Of a stretch of DNA of 13,476 nt, positions 13,462 through 13,476 are shown piece by piece. A model generated the notes under the pieces. That model saw only the letters and a list, made by a program, of their open reading frames with translations, did not search any database and was not told the DNA's origin. The DNA is taken from positions 1 to 13,476 of the forward strand of contig CALBME010000018.1 of assembly GCA_937896295.1 (NCBI GenBank), written 5' to 3'. Within the stretch, counting starts at the first letter, position 1; each line of letters starts with the position of its first letter. This stretch comes from an uncultured Micavibrio sp. GTDB taxonomy: Bacteria; Pseudomonadota; Alphaproteobacteria; Micavibrionales; UBA1664. The position numbers were made by a program, and so were the translations under genes.

Positions 13462-13476
13462 ATACGGCCGTTTCGT

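Noticed and set aside
13434..13462. A full sigma-70 promoter at the right-end palindrome
   Set aside because: The -35 box is perfect, but the hexamer at 17 bp (TTCGAA) is a poor -10, so only an operator-like palindrome is reported.
1..13476. CRISPR array, tRNA genes, insertion sequences, integrase
   Set aside because: I looked for regularly spaced repeats, tRNA-like cloverleaf segments, terminal inverted repeats with transposase frames and tyrosine-recombinase motifs, and saw none.

Overview
The window is almost entirely the virion and lysis module of a T7-like (podovirus) prophage or prophage-derived element, read from right to left on the minus strand. Proteins on that strand follow the T7 class III order: portal (gp8-like), scaffold (gp9-like), major capsid protein (gp10 position), tail tubular A and B (gp11, gp12), a small gp14-like core protein, a tailspike with a T7-fibre N-terminus (gp17), a small-terminase candidate, the large terminase (gp19), then a lysis block. 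A host-type nhaA antiporter gene enters from the left edge on the same strand. The fairly GC-rich composition, the GTA-type 3TM holin, the SleB-type endolysin and the stand-alone PilZ protein suggest an alphaproteobacterial host. That is an inference; no rRNA or other marker is present.

Layout from right to left. At 13446-13461 there is a perfect 16-bp palindrome that looks like an operator. Two small proteins of unknown role (13376-13002 and 13027-12794) are followed by the portal, a Bbp19-like protein and the scaffold. The scaffold stop abuts a strong bidirectional terminator (10303-10333). Convergent with the scaffold is a plus-strand PilZ-domain gene (9915-10304) with its own promoter. 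Back to back with that promoter is a minus-strand promoter with perfect -35 and -10 hexamers (TTGACA, 18 bp, TATAAT), which should restart transcription for the major capsid protein through a leader of about 190 nt holding a 10-bp GC-rich hairpin. After the capsid and an 80-aa capsid-associated protein comes a rho-independent terminator (8424-8461), at the place where T7 has T-phi. The tail genes, terminases and lysis genes (8406-431) form one tightly packed run with several stop/start overlaps.

The genes plausibly work together as follows. Scaffold, capsid and portal build the procapsid and the terminase fills it. Tail tubular A and B form the adaptor and nozzle, which carry tailspikes with a pectate-lyase-like beta-helix. 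The SleB hydrolase, the 3TM holin and a small membrane/coiled-coil protein lyse the cell. The PilZ protein is not needed for a virion and looks like a cargo (moron) gene inserted where T7 has its phi10 promoter. It brings c-di-GMP sensing into the head-gene cluster, or the cluster is being kept for a host purpose. No integrase, repressor, phage RNA polymerase, replication genes or attachment sites are visible.

The most interesting points are the PilZ cassette with its divergent promoters and shared terminator, the possible leaderless PilZ mRNA, the direct abutment of nhaA to the phage holin gene, and the missing large internal core proteins (gp15 and gp16 equivalents).
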